Assembly: GCF_039536325.1 (NCBI RefSeq) | Contig: NZ_BAAAYO010000018.1 | Span: 124,001-188,000, forward strand | Length of the DNA: 64,000 bases | Direction of reading: 5' to 3' | Source of the DNA: Paenibacillus_AB hodogayensis | GTDB lineage: Bacteria > Bacillota > Bacilli > Paenibacillales > NBRC-103111 | Part shown: positions 50,416 to 59,044 of the stretch, one piece after another | Position numbering within the stretch: the first letter of the stretch is position 1 | Layout of the letters: the number at the start of each line of letters is the position of its first letter | Notes under the pieces: model-generated | Told to the model about the DNA's origin: nothing | Databases searched by the model: none | What the model saw: the letters and a program-made list of their open reading frames with translations, nothing else | Translations under genes and position numbers: made by a program

Positions 50416-51822
50416 TTATACGCCGGGATTCCCTCTTGTTTTGTTGCGAAAAACAAGCCTCATGATCATGGCGGCCAATGCAAGCACTGCCAGGATCAGC
50501 ACGATACTGAACCATATATTCATGGTTGCGGATTGAATAAATTCGAGCCACAAATAAAGACCTGCGAGCGTAATAAACAAAGTGGGAAAGGTTAAAAGAA
50601 CACCAATCTTTACGTAATACCCCCAGCCGATCTTCACGTTTTTGGCCGCCAGCACATGAAGCCAGAGCAACGTTGCCAAGGAACCGATGGGTGTAATCTT
50701 AGGCCCTAAATCCGATCCGATCACATTGGCATAGATCAATGCTTCACGAACGACCCCTTCTGTTTGCGTGCCTTGGATGGCGAGGGCATCGATCATGACC
50801 GTAGGCATGTTGTTCATAATGGATGATAGAACGGCGGCAATCAGTCCCATGCCTACCGTAGCGACGAACAGCCCTTGGTCGGCAACCGCCTGAATTATGC
50901 TGCCCAATGCATCCGTAAGCCCGGCATTTCGCAAACCGTACACCACGACATACATCCCGATGGAAAAGAAGACGACCGCCCATGGAGCTCCTTTCACCAC
51001 GTTCCATGTAGAAATGGCCGGGCTCTTTCTCGCTGCAAATAAAAAGGCAGTCGCGGCAATAACGGTAATAACGGATACAGGGACGGATAACCATTCGCTT
51101 GCGAAATAGGCCGCAAGCAAGGCAGCGAGAATGACCCAAGATAGAACAAAAAGTCTTTTGTCTTTTATGGCCTCCTCCGGTTTTTTCACCTGTGCCAAAT
51201 CGTAGGTTCTCGGAATGCTTTTCCGGAAAAACAAGAACAACACGAGCAGGCTCGCGAACATTGCAAAGAAATTGGGTACGATCATCCGGCTTGCATATTC
51301 GGCAAAGCCAATGTCAAAGTAATCCGCGGAAACGATATTTACAAGGTTACTGATCACAAGCGGCAAGGAAGCCGTATCCGCGATGAATCCGCTCGCCATA
51401 ATAAACGGAAGGATCATCTTATCTTCAAACTTAAGCGCCCTGACCATTGCGAGCACGATCGGCGTCATGATCAAAGCAGCGCCATCGTTGGCGAATAGGC
51501 CGGAAACAGCCGCTCCCAATAAAATGATCAGCACAAACATCAGTATGCCATTTCCGCGTGCGAGCCGCGCCGTATGAAGGGCAGCCCATTCAAAAAAACC
51601 GATCTCATCGAGAATAAGCGAGATCAGGATAATGGCTACAAAAGCCAACGTCGCATTCCATACTATGCCGGTTACGGTAACCACATCGGCAAAGCTGACC
51701 GCGCCGAACAACAGCGCGAGGATCGCTCCGGCCATTGCCGACCAGCCAATATTCAGGCCTTTCGGCTGCCAGATGACAAACGTAAGTGTTACCAAAAAAA
51801 TTAGAAAAGCAATGTAAACCAT
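50416..51822 (-). CDS. arsB: Arsenite efflux permease ArsB
   Basis: A 468-residue membrane protein with about 11-12 segments, matching the ArsB/NhaD ion-transporter family (SGLFANDGAALIMTPIVLAMV; GSDLGPKITPIGSLATLLWLH). It extrudes arsenite or antimonite. The usual length is near 430 residues; here an extra C-terminal segment (SATMNIWFSIVLILAVLALAA region) adds one membrane helix and a basic tail. It follows arsR by 19 bp. Confidence 0.93.
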   Translation of the reverse strand: MVYIAFLIFLVTLTFVIWQPKGLNIGWSAMAGAILALLFGAVSFADVVTVTGIVWNATLAFVAIILISLILDEIGFFEWAALHTARLARGNGILMFVLIILLGAAVSGLFANDGAALIMTPIVLAMVRALKFEDKMILPFIMASGFIADTASLPLVISNLVNIVSADYFDIGFAEYASRMIVPNFFAMFASLLVLFLFFRKSIPRTYDLAQVKKPEEAIKDKRLFVLSWVILAALLAAYFASEWLSVPVSVITVIAATAFLFAARKSPAISTWNVVKGAPWAVVFFSIGMYVVVYGLRNAGLTDALGSIIQAVADQGLFVATVGMGLIAAVLSSIMNNMPTVMIDALAIQGTQTEGVVREALIYANVIGSDLGPKITPIGSLATLLWLHVLAAKNVKIGWGYYVKIGVLLTFPTLFITLAGLYLWLEFIQSATMNIWFSIVLILAVLALAAMIMRLVFRNKTRGNPGV

Positions 51823-51841
51823 GACGCCCCTCCCGAATCAA

Positions 51842-52162
51842 TCAATTGCAGCATTCGTTCTCCTCGCAAACGGAGGATGGCATGTTGTCTTGCGAAGGGA
51901 TCTCTTTCAAGATTTCCGCGATATAGGGCTTGTCCTGGACATTCAGAGAATAATACACCCACTGTCCGCTTTTCCTTTCTTTAACGAGGCCGCCGTCCTT
52001 TAATTTGCGCATATGCTGACTAATGTTCGGCTGACTCGTTTGCAAGACGTCTACGATGTCACATACGCACAGTTCCTTTTCTTTGAGCAGAGCTACAATC
52101 GTAAGCCTGTTTTTATCGCCAAGCAGCTTTAAAACATCGGCAACCTGTTCGATTCCACTCAC
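51842..52162 (-). CDS. arsR: ArsR-family metalloregulatory repressor
   Basis: A 106-residue winged-helix repressor with the As(III) thiolate motif ELCVCD (Cys32, Cys34) in the DNA-recognition helix (LQTSQPNISQHMRKL) and a terminal CEENECC that could add metal ligands. The GTG at 52162 has AAAGGAG 9 nt upstream; an open frame to 52243 lacks support. First gene of arsRBC; arsenite binding releases it from DNA. Confidence 0.93.
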   Translation of the reverse strand: MSGIEQVADVLKLLGDKNRLTIVALLKEKELCVCDIVDVLQTSQPNISQHMRKLKDGGLVKERKSGQWVYYSLNVQDKPYIAEILKEIPSQDNMPSSVCEENECCN

Positions 52163-52252
52163 TTTACAACACTCCTTTACACAATCGGGAAAATAGATCG
52201 AACCGGGATATTGGTATGCTCGTTTTCTCACGCTCCATTCCATTCGTATATC

Positions 52253-52281
52253 ATTATATAATTAATTGCTTATTTATGAAA
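52253..52281 (-). promoter_or_regulatory. Candidate ars promoter with palindrome
   Basis: TATAAT on the minus strand (52253-52258), TTTCAT 17 bp upstream, and the palindrome ATTATATAAT (52253-52262) over the -10 element, a likely ArsR site. Confidence 0.45.
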
Positions 52282-52391
52282 GAAAAAAATGATAAAATAT
52301 CGTATTCTTGCAATCGATTCAGCGGGATGAAGATGTCATCTTATTGCGACACCTGCATCCCCCCTGCAAAAGCACACTATACGAGACTCGA

Positions 52392-53057
52392 TTACTCGGT
52401 TGGACGTTTCATACCTCGTTGGAGGCGTTCCAAGAGGTTCGTACGCACCGCCGGCCATTCATCGGCGACAATCGAATAGTACGCCGTATCCCTGACACCG
52501 CCATCGCTGGCAGGGACATGCGCTCTGCGGATTCCTTCAAAGGCAGCCCCGAGCCGTTGTATGGCAGAACGAGATCGCATGTTGCGCGCATCTGTCTTGA
52601 GCGTAACCCTTATCGCGTTCCAGGAATCAAACGCATGGGCAAGCATCAGAAGCTTGCACTCCGTATTGACACCGGTGCGCTGAACGGAGGCGGCGTACCA
52701 GGTGCTCCCGATTTCAGCAACCGTAGGCGGAGTCGCGTCTGCAGGAGACGGTCCGCTGGCAACGCCCGGCGGCCATGGAGGCGGCCACGAGAAAACTTCA
52801 AGATCGAGATACCGCGTAGTTCCGACAATACGATCCGTTTCAATGTGACGAACTACAAATGGCAAAGTACGGCCTTTGTCGAACGACGTCAGAGCGCCCT
52901 CTATGTAACGTTTGGTTTCTTCCCTCCCCTGGGGCACATTCGTGTAATCATAAGTGGACCGGTCCTCCAGGGCAGCGGAGCACAGATCATCGACATGGTC
53001 CATCGTCATCGGTTCCAGGCAGACAAGACGTCCCCGCAGCGTTATTGGCGTCAGCAT
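52392..53057 (-). CDS. GNAT-family N-acetyltransferase (RimJ/RimL type)
   Basis: A 221-residue acetyltransferase: LRGRLVCLEPMTMDH at the start, WYAASVQRTGVNTECKLLMLAHAF near 125 (acetyl-CoA-binding region) and SAIQRLGAAFEGIRRAH near 175. The RimJ/RimL branch acetylates protein N-termini or small amines. I placed the start at the ATG at 53057 (AAGGTGGGG upstream). Stands alone. Confidence 0.9.
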   Translation of the reverse strand: MLTPITLRGRLVCLEPMTMDHVDDLCSAALEDRSTYDYTNVPQGREETKRYIEGALTSFDKGRTLPFVVRHIETDRIVGTTRYLDLEVFSWPPPWPPGVASGPSPADATPPTVAEIGSTWYAASVQRTGVNTECKLLMLAHAFDSWNAIRVTLKTDARNMRSRSAIQRLGAAFEGIRRAHVPASDGGVRDTAYYSIVADEWPAVRTNLLERLQRGMKRPTE

Positions 53058-53113
53058 TCGTACCCCCACCTTCGAATGTAAACTTGTTGTTAGCCGTTAT
53101 ATCTTGTATTGTT

Positions 53114-53272
53114 TCACAACCGCTTGATCCTGAACAGCACAATCTCCAATTGAAACCGTCGGTCATCGTAAGAAAGCTCCAACAAACCGCCGCAGCGTTC
53201 CACTTCCTGCCGAATGCTGGACAGTCCCAGCCCGTGTATCCGTTGGTCCGCTTTCGTCGAGCGAATGTTCAT
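53114..53272 (-). pseudogene. C-terminal remnant of a GHKL-type sensor kinase
   Basis: The minus strand from about 53272 encodes MNIRSTKADQRIHGLGLSS then IRQEVERCGGLLEL and a stop at 53114. HGLGLSSIR is the G2 box of AgrC/GHKL-type kinases. Everything upstream (sensor, His box, N box) is missing, and the text abuts an ABC ATPase remnant on the other strand. Confidence 0.6.
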
Positions 53273-53690
53273 CGATATCCGCCATCTGCTGGCCTCCCTG
53301 GCCCGAGAACAAGGGGTCGCGATCCTGATCTCCAGTCATATTCTCGGCGAACTGCAGCTGCTCGCGAATCGGATCGGCTTTATTCATCAAGGCAGACTGA
53401 TCGAGGAAATCGATACTGGGGCGTGGCTGAAGGAAGCGGGCAGTCAGTTGTGCATTCAAGCATCCCGGCTGGAGGATGTCCTCCGTATTCTTCGGCAAGA
53501 GTACCGGATCGACGCCGTTCTGCTGCCGGAAAATGGGGAGGTTTGCCTACCGCAATCCGCTATCGATCCGGAGACGTTGATGAGGGTATTGCTGCGGCAC
53601 CGCATTCAACTGCACGGCCTACGCGCATCCTCTGCCAGTCTGGAAAGTTACTACATGAGCCTAATCGGAGGGCAACGGCAGCAAGGGTAA
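53268..53690 (+). pseudogene. C-terminal remnant of an ABC transporter ATPase (BcrA/lantibiotic-protection type)
   Basis: From about 53268 the plus strand encodes FIDIRHLLASLAREQGVAIL followed by the H-loop region LISSHILGELQ, the D-loop and C-terminal part of a peptide-antibiotic ABC ATPase. Walker A, signature and Walker B are absent. It is followed by a permease gene, as in intact bcrAB-type operons. Confidence 0.65.
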
Positions 53691-53715
53691 TATATGGAGC
53701 GCCGAATGGTACTAT

Positions 53716-54482
53716 ATGCGCAAAGACGCCATGTTTCGCGGCATCAGTCTGCTTGTCCTGCTTGCCAGCGCAACACTCGTCATCATGATGGGGTCCAGGG
53801 GAGGCTATGACTTGCAAAATCCGCTGCAGCCACTCCGGATGATCGCGCCCCTCTCCCTTCTGTTCTATTTCATCATGCCGATTCACGCCTGCTTCTTCTC
53901 GACAGAAGGCTTTGAATACGGCACGCTCAAAACCCGGATCGCGTCCGGGCAAAGCCGGGCTTCCTATGTATGGGGGAAATTCGCCATGATGACGTTTGCC
54001 GTCATAGGGTGGCTGGCCCAATTTTATATCTTGTACGAAGGCTTATATCTCATCATGAGCGGGGTAACAGGCGCTTCCATCGGGGGAGTCGGCTGGAGAA
54101 AAGAGGCGGTCGCCTTCCTGACCATCGCCGGCTTTAACGCGCTCTACTTGACCGCCTATGGGACGGTCATGATGATGACGGGTTTTCTGATCCGGAAAAC
54201 GGCTGCGGCTGCGTCCTCACCTTCGTGTTCGTATTTGGCGACCTGATGCTGAGCGGCTATTGGAAAGACTCCTCGATCGCGTTGTTCCGGGCGTGGTCCG
54301 AGTATGGCCTGATGACGCACATCATGAAAATATCCGGCATCTATATCGTGGACGGCCTCCCTGTACGCCTCGCCGGCACAGCCGACTATCTGCTTGCCTT
54401 GGCCTTGCCGCTGGCCGTGATCGGCGTCTGTCTGGCTATTACGCATCTCACTTTTCGCATACGGGATATTCATACCCAGTAG
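53716..54482 (+). pseudogene. ABC-2 type permease with a frameshift
   Basis: Two frames make one permease: 53716-54246 (membrane segments from LLVLLASATLVIMM) and 54225-54482 (VFVFGDLMLSGYWKDS to the end). The switch lies at an A4 run at 54196-54199; one extra A would restore a continuous protein of about 255 residues with six segments, the length of lantibiotic-protection permeases. Because the partner ATPase is also truncated, the transporter is non-functional. Confidence 0.7.
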
Positions 54483-54533
54483 CGCCGAAGATCAGGCGAA
54501 CTCTCGCTTAGTCCACGAAAGGAGCAGACAGCC

Positions 54534-54650
54534 ATGAACAAGCCTAGCAACCGGTTTACAGCGATTATTGTCACAGGACTTTTAGTCACCGTTATTCTTA
54601 TCCTGATTCTGTTCGTTGGCGTAGACTACGCGCCTCGCGGACAGGAGTAA
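54534..54650 (+). CDS. Small single-pass membrane peptide
   Basis: A 38-residue frame with AAAGGAG 10 nt before its ATG. It has a basic start (MNKPSNRF), one membrane segment (AIIVTGLLVTVILILILFVG) and a short polar end (VDYAPRGQE). It directly follows the broken permease and may have been the last gene of that operon. Family not recognised. Confidence 0.5.
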   Translation: MNKPSNRFTAIIVTGLLVTVILILILFVGVDYAPRGQE

Positions 54651-54689
54651 GCTTGAAGAAAGAGCCTCGACTCGGAAAAGTCCGGGCGC

Positions 54690-54740
54690 AAAAAAGGAAG
54701 CCGGCTACGCGCTTTTACCAACCGCCGTCCGGCTTCCCGT
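54690..54740 (-). terminator. Terminator after the acetyltransferase gene
   Basis: On the minus strand GGAAGCCGG pairs with CCGGCTTCC over a 24-nt loop, followed by six T; it starts directly after the stop at 54741. Confidence 0.75.
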
Positions 54741-55166
54741 TTATGTCCCGTATTGCATGATCCAGTACGTTTCGCCGTTCTCGCTTTCCTCGACAAGCCT
54801 TTTCCAACCCTTATTCTCATAAAACGTCATCGCTTGGCGGTTGGCCGATACGCATTTCAATCGGATCGGTTCATTCAGTTCCGCGACGGAGGCATCGAGC
54901 AGTTGACTGCCGATGCCTTTACCCGTGAAGCCGGGATGAACGAACAACAGATGGATAAAGTTTTCCGGTACATATATAGAAGCAAATCCGAGAATCTGAC
55001 CGTTCTCTCCTTCTGCCAGAAGGATAAGTTCATCAACCGTATGCTTATCGAATTCTTCGATCGTCATGGCATCCCGATCCGCCCAATGAAAATAGGCGCG
55101 GCGCGACTCCAAGTAGATCGTTCTCAATTCGGGGAAATCCGCCTCCGTTGCTGCTCTGATCGTCAA
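54741..55166 (-). CDS. GNAT-family N-acetyltransferase
   Basis: A 141-residue acetyltransferase with the core LLFVHPGFTGKGIGSQLLD (acetyl-CoA-binding R/Q-x-x-G-x-G/A element) near residue 75 and SANRQAMTFYENKGW near 105. Begins at a TTG (55166) with GGAGGGGG upstream. Substrate unknown; expressed alone. Confidence 0.9.
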   Translation of the reverse strand: MTIRAATEADFPELRTIYLESRRAYFHWADRDAMTIEEFDKHTVDELILLAEGENGQILGFASIYVPENFIHLLFVHPGFTGKGIGSQLLDASVAELNEPIRLKCVSANRQAMTFYENKGWKRLVEESENGETYWIMQYGT

Positions 55167-55232
55167 GATTGATCCCCCTCCAATAAGTTCACATAATAAT
55201 TATTATGTGAACTAAAGTCCATTCACGTTCCG

Positions 55233-56036
55233 TCAGTCTTGGTTAACGCCCTTTGGCCTGACCGCAATATAAATATCCACTTGAGCATCCTGCGGATTCA
55301 AACTGCGCTCATCATACAGCTCGAAGTCTCCGGTGAACGTCCGCTCCATATCGGCCGCTAAGGCCGACCATTTCCAGATCGCCTGCCAAGCTTCGAGCAC
55401 AACCCGGTCCATTGGGCCTTTTGCCGTTGTAAACACCGCATACGTAGCGGGCGGAACGACAACAGCCTGCATACCGGCCGGAACCTCGTCGCTCGCATCC
55501 GCCTCTGCGCCGATCAGAAACGTATACTCGCCGAGAGCCCCATTCTCATAGTTCGTATAGCAGGCGTAGAAGAGATTTTGATCTTGCTGCGCATCGGCGC
55601 GCGCAGGAAGCTTGTCCCGTATAGCCTCCTGCCCAAAACGAGCCCATAGCTTCGAAATGATTCCGCCGCCGGACAGCTCGCTCGCATTCGTCGTTGTTGC
55701 GGCTATCCCCATCAAACGAATTTCCGCTTTGTCCGCATAACGATCGGGCTGAACGGCCGGACGGCCGCTATCCCCATCCGGAGAAGACCACCTTTTCAGA
55801 TTAGGCAAATAGTTCTGCATCATGGATCTTGCAGCCTGCTCCTCCATGCCCTCCTGCACCATGATCGGAACGCAAGTCTCGACCATTTCCTCGAGCGTAA
55901 GGTCCGGCTGCGTGAAAGCTCCGCTCTCATAGCAATACTTGCAATAGTCCTTCACCTTATTGTGTTCGGCATCTGTTCCGATTAAAGCTTCTTCCGTCAG
56001 GGGCATTCCACAGCTTTGGCAAACCAAGGTACTCAT
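55233..56036 (-). CDS. Zinc-ribbon protein with GyrI-like effector-binding domain
   Basis: A 267-residue protein: N-terminal zinc ribbon (Cys6, Cys9, Cys32, Cys35; CQSCGMPL and CKYC) followed by a helical part and a GyrI-like beta-alpha domain (EYTFLIGAEADASDEVPAGM; PATYAVFTTAKGPM; DIYIAVRP). Such domains bind small molecules. It sits 75 bp after the WYL regulator gene, a pairing often seen in Paenibacillus. Confidence 0.85.
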   Translation of the reverse strand: MSTLVCQSCGMPLTEEALIGTDAEHNKVKDYCKYCYESGAFTQPDLTLEEMVETCVPIMVQEGMEEQAARSMMQNYLPNLKRWSSPDGDSGRPAVQPDRYADKAEIRLMGIAATTTNASELSGGGIISKLWARFGQEAIRDKLPARADAQQDQNLFYACYTNYENGALGEYTFLIGAEADASDEVPAGMQAVVVPPATYAVFTTAKGPMDRVVLEAWQAIWKWSALAADMERTFTGDFELYDERSLNPQDAQVDIYIAVRPKGVNQD

Positions 56037-56111
56037 CGTCGTTTCCTCCTTCTCGGGTATGGTCCCATTATACAGGCAGGAACTTGACAGCTATTTGTCA
56101 GGTTTATCCCC

Positions 56112-57047
56112 TTACTCGTATTTTTTTACGATACCGGCGGCGATCCGCTTTATTTTGTCGCGTATAGAAGCGGGTTCCAGCACTTCCGCATCTTCTCCGA
56201 AACTGAGAATAAAGCCGTACAGCCAGTTATCCTCCGGGTAAGCGAGCGTGACCACATAGCCGCCCCCGTCTTCCCGCTGCAAGCTTTCCACCCCGAACCA
56301 TTCCTCCGCCAAATGCCGCACCCTTTCATGGAACCGCAGCCGTAAAGGAGTCTCGTTCGCCGGCGGCTTCCATTCGGTTTTCCAGGGCATCTCTTCGACG
56401 GAAATGGGCTGCCTTACAAAATGAGCTTCGCCAAGGACCAGGTTTTTCATACGGAACAGCTTGAACAGCCGAAACTGCTGCCGATGCCGGCAAAAGGCGT
56501 ACAAATACCATCTTTGTTTTTTCAACACAAGGGTGTAGGGCTCCACGCTGCGTTCCGTATAATCCCCATTCGCACTGCAATAAGTAAAAGAGACGATCTG
56601 AAGACGTTCGATCGCCTGCTTCAGACAGGCAAGCTTCTCCTCCATCTGGCCGATATCGCCCCAAGGAGAGAAGTCTACAATAAACTGCTTCGTCTTGAAG
56701 TCAAATTCGTCGCTTTCGGATGCGGGGATCACGCTGTTGATTTTCTCCAGCAGCATGCGATTGTCCTGGCCTCCGTACGAGGTCGATACGCTTTGCAGCG
56801 CCGTGACGATGGCGGCAAGATCGTTATTCGTCAGCAGATTGCGGTCCAGCCGATAGCCCTGGACAAGACCGATACCGCCGTTTGCCCCCGGGTAGGTGAT
56901 AACCGGAATTCCCGCTTGGTCAATCGCCTCGATATCCCGGTATATCGTGCGTACAGACACCTCGAACAAGTCTGCCAGCTCTTTGGCCTGTATGCGATTG
57001 CGGTTGATTAACAAAATGACGATGGAGAGCAGACGGTCTATTTTCAT
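56112..57047 (-). CDS. YafY-type WYL-domain transcriptional regulator
   Basis: A 311-residue regulator: N-terminal HTH_11 (IQAKELADLFEVSVRTIYRD, residues 19-38) and the WYL domain (YTLVLKKQRWYLYAFCRHRQ near 170) with a C-terminal extension. The ATG at 57047 has AAAGGAA upstream. It probably controls itself and the downstream GyrI-like gene. Confidence 0.9.
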   Translation of the reverse strand: MKIDRLLSIVILLINRNRIQAKELADLFEVSVRTIYRDIEAIDQAGIPVITYPGANGGIGLVQGYRLDRNLLTNNDLAAIVTALQSVSTSYGGQDNRMLLEKINSVIPASESDEFDFKTKQFIVDFSPWGDIGQMEEKLACLKQAIERLQIVSFTYCSANGDYTERSVEPYTLVLKKQRWYLYAFCRHRQQFRLFKLFRMKNLVLGEAHFVRQPISVEEMPWKTEWKPPANETPLRLRFHERVRHLAEEWFGVESLQREDGGGYVVTLAYPEDNWLYGFILSFGEDAEVLEPASIRDKIKRIAAGIVKKYE

Positions 57048-57192
57048 CACAATTTCCTTTTCGATTATGCATGATCCAATCCGAACGCTATAGAACCGCT
57101 CAACTGAATTCGAGTCGATGGGCCAAAGTCTAGAGCGCTTTGGAGGAACGCTGAGGTTATCATTACCTAGTAAGCATACCATCTCTCCCCTG

Positions 57193-58176
57193 TTATTTAC
57201 CCGTTATTTTTCGTGTGACCAGCTCCAACGCCTTTTCGTTAATAATCGGGAAGTCGCGCAAGGTCCAATAAGGAAGGACAAAGGCATGATTCTCTTTGAC
57301 TGCCTTCAGGTTTTTCCAGAGCCCGCTTTGCTTCAGCTCTTCGAATTTTTTCTCCGCTTCCTTGTCGCCTTCGGCGGCAGGAAAGCCGACCTGGATGAAT
57401 ACATAATCCGCGTCGAATTCCGGCATCAATTCCATGGAGATGGCCTGATGCTTCTTGATCGACTTCACTTTTTCCGTTGCTTGAAGGCCCAAATCGCTGT
57501 ATAAAATGCCGCCCAACTGCTGGCTCGTTCCGTAAATGCGGTACTCCTTTTCCAGCACGCGTATGATCGTGACGGTTTTGCCGCTGGCCGAAGCCTCGGC
57601 AAGCTGCTTTCTGGCGGCTGCGGCTTTGTCTTCGTATTGTTTAAGCCACTTGTTCGCCTGTTCCGTTCTGCCCAGAATCTCGGAGAAAGCTAGGAAGTCC
57701 TTCCGCCAGTCGGTCGTTTCCTCCAAAATGATCGTCGGGGCGATTTTATTCAGCTGATCGTAGACCGTTTCATCGCCTTTACGGGCAATAATCAGATCGG
57801 GGGCTGCCTCCAGAACCGCTTCCAGGTTCGTTTTATCGCCTAGCTTCTTTACCCCTTCAAGCGGCTTGCCTTCTACATATTCCAAATCGATCGAGCCCAC
57901 ATAGGTAGTCATCGCATAAGGTTTCATACCCAAGGCCAGCATGGAATCGGCAAGCCGATAGTCCAGGACGGCAATTTTGGAAGGCTCGCCCACGAGCGTC
58001 GTTTCGCCCTTGAGATGACGAATGACTCGGGGCTCGGCCGAAGCGGCCGGTTGTTTGGAGGACGCCGATTGTTGGGAGGAATTCGAATCGGGCTTGGAGG
58101 CGCACCCTGCCGTGACCAATAACAATAGGATGAGGGCGAGAACAGAGCGGGATAATGAAGAATGCACGATTTGCAC
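57193..58176 (-). CDS. Iron-siderophore ABC transporter substrate-binding lipoprotein
   Basis: A 327-residue FhuD/FecB-type binding protein: lipoprotein signal ending VTAGC, then PSKIAVLDYRLADSMLALG and DLIIARKGDETVYDQL, typical of Fe(III)-siderophore or haem binding proteins. Begins at a GTG (58176) with AAAGGTGG upstream. A perfect Fur box lies at 58225-58239. No permease is adjacent, so partners are elsewhere. Confidence 0.92.
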   Translation of the reverse strand: MQIVHSSLSRSVLALILLLLVTAGCASKPDSNSSQQSASSKQPAASAEPRVIRHLKGETTLVGEPSKIAVLDYRLADSMLALGMKPYAMTTYVGSIDLEYVEGKPLEGVKKLGDKTNLEAVLEAAPDLIIARKGDETVYDQLNKIAPTIILEETTDWRKDFLAFSEILGRTEQANKWLKQYEDKAAAARKQLAEASASGKTVTIIRVLEKEYRIYGTSQQLGGILYSDLGLQATEKVKSIKKHQAISMELMPEFDADYVFIQVGFPAAEGDKEAEKKFEELKQSGLWKNLKAVKENHAFVLPYWTLRDFPIINEKALELVTRKITGK

Positions 58177-58224
58177 GAGATTCAGCCACCTTTATCATGT
58201 TGGTTAGTCATCATAATTGATTAT

Positions 58225-58239
58225 GATAATCATTATCAA
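58225..58239. promoter_or_regulatory. Fur box
   Basis: TGATAAT-C-ATTATCA, a perfect 7-1-7 inverted repeat, 49 bp upstream of the siderophore-binding gene, so the gene should be repressed when iron is plentiful. Confidence 0.9.
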
Positions 58240-58396
58240 TTATTGAGCAATGCAATGTTAACATATTGTAAATTTTATGTCAAACCCTCCTTCTCCGCGC
58301 CCCGCCCGCATTTCCCCCGATTTTGGCAAATGCAGACTCAAAAAAAGCCGACCCCCGAGCAGCCTTGTACGTTGCCTGGGAACCGACCTTTGTGCT

Positions 58397-59044
58397 CTAT
58401 AAATTTTTGTTGGCATAGATCCGGACCGACACTTCCATCGAGATCCTGCCGATCAGAAGCGCCAGTAGGGCGAGCAGCGCATCCTGAACGAGCGGATAAC
58501 CGGGAAGCGTGACAGCAAGCCCCGCCCCGCTCGCTTGAAACGACTTGAGCACGGTCGGGAAGACGAAAGGCATCAAAAAGACGAAAAACATGAAAATGTA
58601 TTTCGATTTTTCGTAACCGAAGTAGAACTGAACCGGAATGATCGCCCCGAAGATGACCGTGATGATCAGAAACGACCACCCGATATCCGCAGGGCCCAGG
58701 ACGTCCATCTGAACGGGAGCGACGAACGCCGTAACGGTGTACAGCATATAGCAGCCTATAAAGATCGTCAGGGCGAAATAGTATTTGGACTTGACGATTT
58801 TCTGTCTCGTATAGGGCGTCGCGCACAAGAAGGTCGATCCCCTGTACTTGTACTCGATCATCGAAACGGTGCTGAACAGCAAATAAAGAATGTATAGCGT
58901 GCTGAGAAAAAACGTCAGAAACCCTTGGGCCATAAACCCGAGCTTGATATGAATGAACACCGGCAGCGCCACGGAAGCGATCAGCATGACGATCCAGTAT
59001 TTTTTCGCCAGCAGGAAATCTTTTTTGACAAGATGCATCATCAT
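58397..59044 (-). CDS. ABC-2 type permease (ABC2_membrane_5)
   Basis: A 215-residue membrane protein with six segments and the start MMMHLVKKDFLLAKKYW, typical of PF13346. The first codons overlap the ATPase stop. Partner of the ATPase at 59041-59901; the YtrABC-like arrangement with a GntR repressor suggests export or sensing of a cell-wall-active compound. Confidence 0.9.
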   Translation of the reverse strand: MMMHLVKKDFLLAKKYWIVMLIASVALPVFIHIKLGFMAQGFLTFFLSTLYILYLLFSTVSMIEYKYRGSTFLCATPYTRQKIVKSKYYFALTIFIGCYMLYTVTAFVAPVQMDVLGPADIGWSFLIITVIFGAIIPVQFYFGYEKSKYIFMFFVFLMPFVFPTVLKSFQASGAGLAVTLPGYPLVQDALLALLALLIGRISMEVSVRIYANKNL

